NCBI GenBank assembly: GCA_026770585.1
Contig: MU646371.1
Span: 528,344 to 542,249, forward strand
Origin: Baffinella frigidus
Taxonomy: Eukaryota; Cryptophyceae; Cryptomonadales; Baffinellaceae
DNA length: 13,906 bases
Direction: 5' to 3'
In this document: positions 1-6,100 of the stretch, piece by piece
Numbering within the stretch: position 1 is the first letter of the stretch
Layout of the letters: the number at the start of each line of letters is the position of its first letter
The notes under the pieces: generated by a model
Database searches by the model: none
The model's input: only the letters and a program-made list of their open reading frames with translations
Told to the model about the DNA's origin: nothing
Made by a program: the position numbers and the translations under genes

Positions 1-47
<47 letters not shown>
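1..47. repeat. Poly-G tract at window edge
   Basis: Forty-seven uninterrupted G. On the minus strand this is a poly-C run starting 8 nt after the donor of the last visible menA exon, so it lies inside an intron. It may be a real homopolymer, possibly G-quadruplex forming, or a sequencing or assembly-edge artefact. A 14-G run also occurs at 11409-11422, so long G runs are not unique to the edge. Confidence 0.8.
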
Positions 48-48
<1 letters not shown>

Positions 49-54
49 GCGTAC

Positions 55-111
55 CTGAAAGACAACCTTGCTCTTGTCGAACCCCAGCACCGTTGCGAGC
101 GTCGTCAGACC
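55..111 (-). CDS. menA: menA exon 9: segment after the second Asp motif
   Basis: Nineteen complete codons, GLTTLATVLGFDKSKVVFQ, matching the GxxTLAxxLG segment that follows the second Asp-rich motif. The acceptor is CGCTCAG, directly preceded in the intron by CCCTAAACCCCAAA telomere-like sequence. The donor GTACGC falls at a codon boundary, and poly-C follows. The final membrane helices must be encoded beyond the window. Confidence 0.88.
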
Positions 112-3100
112 CTGAGCGTTTGGGGTTTAGGGTTTAGGGTTTAGGGTTTCGGGTTCAGGGTTGGGGTTTGGGTTTAGGGTTTCGGGTTTCGGGTTTTGTA
201 TTTTGGGTTTTGGGTTTTGGGTCTGGGGTTTGGGGGTTGGGGTGTGTGGTTTGGGGTGTGGGGTTTAGGGTGTGGGGTTCAGGGGTTAGGGTGCATGGTT
301 TGGGGATTGCCACGCTGAGGCATCCGGGGGGTGGGTCGTCAGAAGGAAGGGAGGGGGAGAGCGGGACGATTCTTTTTTAAGCACAGCGCTTACAAACGAA
401 GCGGGACGCCGAAGCGGGACGATTCTTTTTCAAGCATACGACTGTTTGTAACGTAACGCAAATGGTTGTTTGTAACGTAACGCAACTGGTTGTTCGAAAC
501 GTGAAACACATGATTGTGTGCAAAGCTAACAGGCTGCGAGGAGCCTGGCCAGGCCACCTTTCCGTTACCTTATCCGTAGGAACCCCCCTATGTCCCTACG
601 GGTTGCCCACCGTAGGGTCCTAGGTCTTAGCGCTTCAGGGTTATTCGAAACCCCTCCGAAGTCCGCTTTGTGGGAGGGCGGGCCGCTATCGAGGCACCCG
701 GGGGTTCGTTTGAAAGCTGAGGCCACATTCTGGCCTCAGCTTTTTCATTTTCAAAGTCCATTTCCCTTAGGATTCAGGTGAAAGTTTTTGAAACCCTTGA
801 AAGTTGAATGACCTCCTCGCTCGGCAGCGGTCGTCCCTGCCGCACCCCGCAATAGACAAGCCCTATTCTGCCAAGTCACGGATTTCGGGAACAACCCATA
901 CGTGAATAATCCATAGGACCCTACGGTAGGCAATCCGTAAGGACATAGGGTTGTTCCTACGGATATCCTAACCGATTATTGGGTCAGAATCGGGCCGAAA
1001 ATCCCGGCGTGGCTAGCTGCGTGGAGAGACCGAATGTACGCTTGCACGTGGTGTACCGATTTGCGGTCCTCACGGATGTCGCGGAAGTTACTACCGTGGA
1101 GGACTCAGCTACCAAGAATCCCTTCGTAACACATACAAGAATCTCTCAGGTTACGAGCCCCCCACCCACGAACGTAACACACACAAGAACCCCGGCGTTA
1201 GCCTTTTTCGGAGTGTTACCGATTTGCGGTCCTCGCGGATGTCGCGGGAGTTGTTGGCGTGGAGGATGCACTCGCAGATGAACGCGCACGGCATCGTGTA
1301 CGCCAGCGCGGGGCCCCTGCTCGTTCGCAATTTGCTTCACGCGATTTGCTTTACACAATTTGCTTTACTCAATCCACAGTACGCTCAAGTCGTGATTGCT
1401 TTACAAACATGGACCGGTGAGTGCCCCTGATAAGGCGAGTCCCGAGGGTGAGTATCGTTGCGTGTCAACGACTTTTTTTGCTGTACACACAGGGACCGTG
1501 TACGCCAGCGCGGGGCCCCTGCTCGTTGCAAAGCCTCAGTTTGCTTTACAATCGCCGGGGCCCTGCGCGTTCGCAGATTGCTGCACGACTGCAAAGTGTT
1601 TACTGAATTTTCTTTACAGTCAACGCTGTTTGCTTCACAAATAGGTGCCGGTGGGTCATCGTGTACGCCAGCTCGGGCCCCCTGCGTGTTTGCAAATTGC
1701 TTTACACTCCCATAATGTTTGCTTTACACGGCAGCGCCCACTCGAGGCTAGAAATGGGACTATTTAAAATGTGGGGTCGTTACATTTAGTACCAGTCTAG
1801 GGCAGGCGTGGTCACGTTGCGGGCGGAATTCCGCCCGCAACGAGACCAAACGCCCCCATTTGTGTGAAAATTACTACACACCTCTTTTTTTCCTTCACTT
1901 GTAAACGAATCCCTGTTTTAAAATAGTCACACTTCCAGCCTCGGGTGGGCCGGGCCCATGCGCGTTCACAAATTGCTTTACGCAACTTGCTTCAAGCAAT
2001 TGCTTGACGACCAACGCTGTTTGCTTGACACGCAGGGACCGTTCTGTACTGTGTGTGCGTTGCTGTTCCGTCCAAGGCGCAAAAAATCGTGTTCGCCAGC
2101 GCCAGGCCCCTGCTCGTGTGCACACCGAAATCTGCTCTACGGTTGACTCTGTTTGCTTTCCAACGGTCGCGTTGGGTGAGTCACGTCCTGGTGTAAAGCC
2201 TGCGCGGTTCAGTCAACCGCGGTTCGTTCGTGGGGGGGACAACTCACGGTCCTTCACGATCGAGTCTGGTTGTTTTACAGACAGGGAACGGTGTGTACGG
2301 TGTGCGCGTTTACAACCAATCAGTTCGGGCAACAGTTTGTTCGTGGAAGGGAGGCTCGTAACCTGAATTCCCCGGCGCGGGACGGGCTCGACTCTCTTCT
2401 AACAGAGAGCACCGGGCCAGGTGGTCGGTGCCATTGACGAAAAAGGCCACAGCCTCTCGACCCCCCCCAAAAACGGACCCGTTCCAAGGGTGTCCTTGTA
2501 CTGCTGTCACGTCCCGAAAGTAGTACCGGGCTGTAACAAGGCGGTACAAAAAGGTACAAGCCGGTACAAAAAGTTACTACCGTCACGTCCAAATAAGCCG
2601 TCCATCTATCATATATAGGCCACACCCACAAGAATTTGCCCCCGTGTATCCACCAAACAGAGGTGTTCCAGGTGCACGTCCCCCCTTGGTGAGTCACGTC
2701 CTGGTGCACGAACCAACCGCAGACGTTGTTCGTGGATGTGAGGCTCGTAACGGCTTTGTTCGTGGGTGTGGGGCTCGTAACCTGAGTTCCTCGGCGCGGG
2801 ACGGGCAGATGAGGAGGAGGGTCCAGTAGGTCATCATGGGTCCGAACGTCGCGAACACGCACACGTCCCCCAGCGCATGGTACCTGGGGGGAAGAAGAGG
2901 GAGTTGTTGAAACCTGTGACATTGCCAGAACCGATTCTCCCCCAAAGGAGGCTAGATTGCTGCAGGGGAGACGAGACGAGGTCACGCACACTCTCTGGGT
3001 GGTGGGTTGATGGGGGTGCTGTGTTTCCCGGCGTTTGATGCAGGATTGTTCCTGGAAGGGGTCTGAGGAGAGGTTGGGTTACCCAAGGTATCCACCCACG

Positions 3101-6100
3101 TCCGCGGTCCAACTATTGGCTTAACGTCCATCGAAAACGGCATGCGGATGCCTCGACTTGAGGTTCTGATCTCTATCCTCTTCTTCTGTATTACTCTCAA
3201 GCCTGAAGATGAGTGGTCCAAAATCAGTGCGGGTTTGATCGTGGGTGGCTTGACTCGAGAGTTGGATCGAGGTTTGAGGTTTGGGGTTCGGGGTTCGGGG
3301 TTCGGGGTTTGGGTTTCGTGTTGAGGTTTAGGGTTTAGGGTTGGTGGCTTACTTGAGCTTGAGGGGCGGCGCGGTGTAGAAGATAGCGAGGAGCACCCCC
3401 AGGGTGTACACTGCCCCACACTCCAAATTCAGAGATTAAACCCCAAACGTCAAATTCAGAGATTGAAACCGAAACGTAAAGTTCAGTGGTTAGCAACAAC
3501 AGCTACTACGGGGGAGGACTAGTTGCGTTATCGTGGCAACCGGAAAGCAATCCTGGCGGTTACTTTTCCGTCAAAGTCAATTATTTGTGGGCATTTCCGG
3601 CAACTTTTGCAGATTTCAAGGGAAAATTATAGATGGACGCAGGGCGTAAAATGACATGTAGCTCTCCCGCGTAGTATGCACCAGCATGATTTCCAACTCG
3701 GCGTCTGGGATCAGGTACCAGAATGATTTCCAACTTTCGAGGAAAAAATCGGATTTCAAACAATTTCGCATTCCAAATAATTTCGACTTTATGTTCCAAA
3801 TAATTCCAGGACCTGGGATGATGCGGGGCTCGTTCTGGAAGGCCGGGATCAGAAGGTAGGCGCTCGCGCAGTAGCACACGGTCGAGACGACCCCTGCCGC
3901 CCGCCCGCCCGATTCGCCTCAGAAACACCCCCTCAAATTAAACCTTGTAAAAACAGATTTGGAAACGGACTTCCTGAAAATGAATGCTACTGCGCTCGCG
4001 CAGCAGTAGCGAGCGCAGTAGCACACGGTTGAGACGACCCCTGTGCTACTGCGCGAGATAGGTTACGAGCCTCCCACCCACGAACAAACGTCGAGACGAC
4101 CCTTGCCACCGCCCGCCCGACCCCCCTCAGAAAACACGCTTCCTGAAAATGTCACTCTTCCTGAAAATGTGTGCTACTGCGCTCGCGCAGCAGCAGCGAG
4201 TGCAGTAGCACATGGTCGACGTGTCGACCATGTGCTACTGCGCATCCGGGACTGTCTCGACCATGTGCTACTGCACTCGCTGCTGCTGCTCGAGCGCAGT
4301 AGCACACATTTTCAGGAAGAGTGACATTTTGAGGAAAAGTGTTTTTTGTGTTTTTTCGTCGAGGCAGTCCCGGTTGGCCATCCGGGACCCGCCCGATTCG
4401 CCTCAGAAAACACGCTTCCCGATTCGCCTCAGAAAACACGCTTCCTGAAAATTCACTTTCTGGAAACAGATTTGAAAACGGGCTTTCGGAAAGCAGTTTT
4501 TCAGAGCAATGATATTCAAAAGGTTGTTCACTCAATCGTCACAGACGTCCACGCCGCGCCGCGACTTGACAAGTCAATCTCATATGGAACCGGTTTTAAT
4601 TTAGAACTTTTGGGCAATGAAATTTACTACACAACATGACCTTGATTAGTAATATTAAAGCATTCGTGTAGTAATTTTCATTGTATCAAAAGTTTTAAGT
4701 TAAAACCGTTTTCCTATGAAATCTGAGCTCATCATACTTACATTTTCAAGCGGGAACTCAAGTACAAAAACTCGCCAAACAAAAAAGCCACGGTAATGCC
4801 ACATCGAGTGGGGCAGACGCGGTGCGGCCTCCGGGTTTGGGGGTTGGGGCTCGGTGCTGGGGGTTCCGGGTCTCGGGATTAGGGTTCAGGGTTCAGGATT
4901 TAGAATGGAGGGTTTCAGGTTTCAGGTTTCGGGTTTCGGGTTTCAGGTTTCAGGTTTCGGGTTTCGGGTTTCAGTTTACGGGTTCTGGGTTTCGAATTTA
5001 GGGTGTCGGGTTTAGGGTTGAGACCGACAGTCCTGACAGACAGCGTGCCGGAGACCATGAGCGACTTGCGAACAAAACAAATCCAGAACCCTAAACCCTT
5101 TTTTCATGCGGCAGCATACACAAAAGTCACGGTGCGGCCAGATGGAGTCTACTCTGCCTGTTCAAAACCATGCTCGCCATACAACAATTGAGCCTGCCTT
5201 TCTGTACCGGAATATCGGCGCTAAACGCGGGCAATGGCGAGCGCAGTTTTACTGAGGCAGAGGTAGGGAGTGGGGTAGAGGTGGCGAGCTGACCGACGGT
5301 CCTGAGAGACAGCGCGCCTGAGACCAGGAGCGACTTGTGCGGCAGCGCCGTCTGTCCCCATCGTACGCGTTAGTGTTTAGGGTTGAGGGTTTGAGGGTTC
5401 AGAGTTCAGGGTTTAGAATTTAGGGATGCGGACAGCGCCCTCTGTCCCGACGGTAAGGTCCGGATCTGACTGCGCATGCTTGCCATCTTCAGGCACACTC
5501 CCAAAGGTTACTCGAAAGCAAGGACACGCACGGCCCGTAGGGCGGTCCCTCCAAAAATCAGCATCGTGCCTCATGTGCGCCGTCTGTCACACAGTGCAGC
5601 ATTTCACTCGAAATTAAGATGGTCCTGATGGTCAGGTCAGGCACTGCCCCTCGAGGCTGGAAGAGGGGGTATTTTAAATGTGGGGTTGTTAAATTTAGTA
5701 CCAGTCGCGGGCATGCTTGGTCACGTATCTGGGGGAATTCCCCACGTAGCTCAAGTTATAACTTGAGCTACGTGACCAAATGCCCCTATTTGTATGGAAA
5801 TTACCACACACTTTTTTTTATTCACTTGTAAAACAAATCCTGTTTTAAAATAGTCACACTTCTAGCCTCGAGTGGACGTGCACGCGCTCCACGCCGGGAA
5901 CGAAAGGAAACGGAAGAGGTGCAAATGGCGCCCTAAACCCTAGACCCTAACCCCTAACGGATTGGTGGTACCTTAGAGTCTGCTCCCTGCGCGACGGTGT
6001 CCCTGCGAAAGACAGAGAGGGAGATCCCGTTAATCTTCGTATACTGTTGTATACTCGGTGATATATGACTCTGGGTAGGTGACTCTCTAGAGCATCTTTC

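Larger units (their letters stand above)
112..1219 (-). other. menA intron 8
   Basis: This intron holds, in window order, a telomere-like array (119-300), two short tandem repeats (360-510), a 415-bp inverted-repeat element (562-976), the exon 8 donor-edge copy (1057-1110), and a GTTACGAGCCnCCCACCCACGAAC motif at 1153-1175. That motif is repeated in both orientations elsewhere in the gene (about 2350, 2740, 2773 and 4062). Confidence 0.75.
1317..2781 (-). other. menA intron 7
   Basis: This intron contains three clear and about two decayed copies of the exon 8 acceptor edge, MITE copy A, and many short TTTGCTTTACA-like repeats between the copies. It also has two copies of a unit starting GGTGAGTCACGTCCTGGTG (2175 and 2690) and the exon 7 donor-edge copy next to the real donor. 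Confidence 0.75.
3894..5293 (-). other. menA intron 4
   Basis: It contains, in window order, copies and hairpins derived from the exon 5 start (3985-4330), tandem copies of the intron tail (4388-4441), a fold-back element (4575-4724), a telomere-like array (4835-5022) and a complete alternative copy of exon 4 (5025-5064). Confidence 0.7.

Noticed and set aside
119-300. A true chromosome end
   Set aside because: The array is degenerate, lies inside a menA intron and is followed by the gene's last visible exon. Similar arrays occur in both orientations throughout the window.
168-380. A 70-codon frame rich in Gly, Val, Trp and Phe
   Set aside because: It is translated telomere-like DNA.
562-976. 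An autonomous transposon
   Set aside because: The interior of about 285 bp has no transposase-like frame, so only a non-autonomous element is supported.
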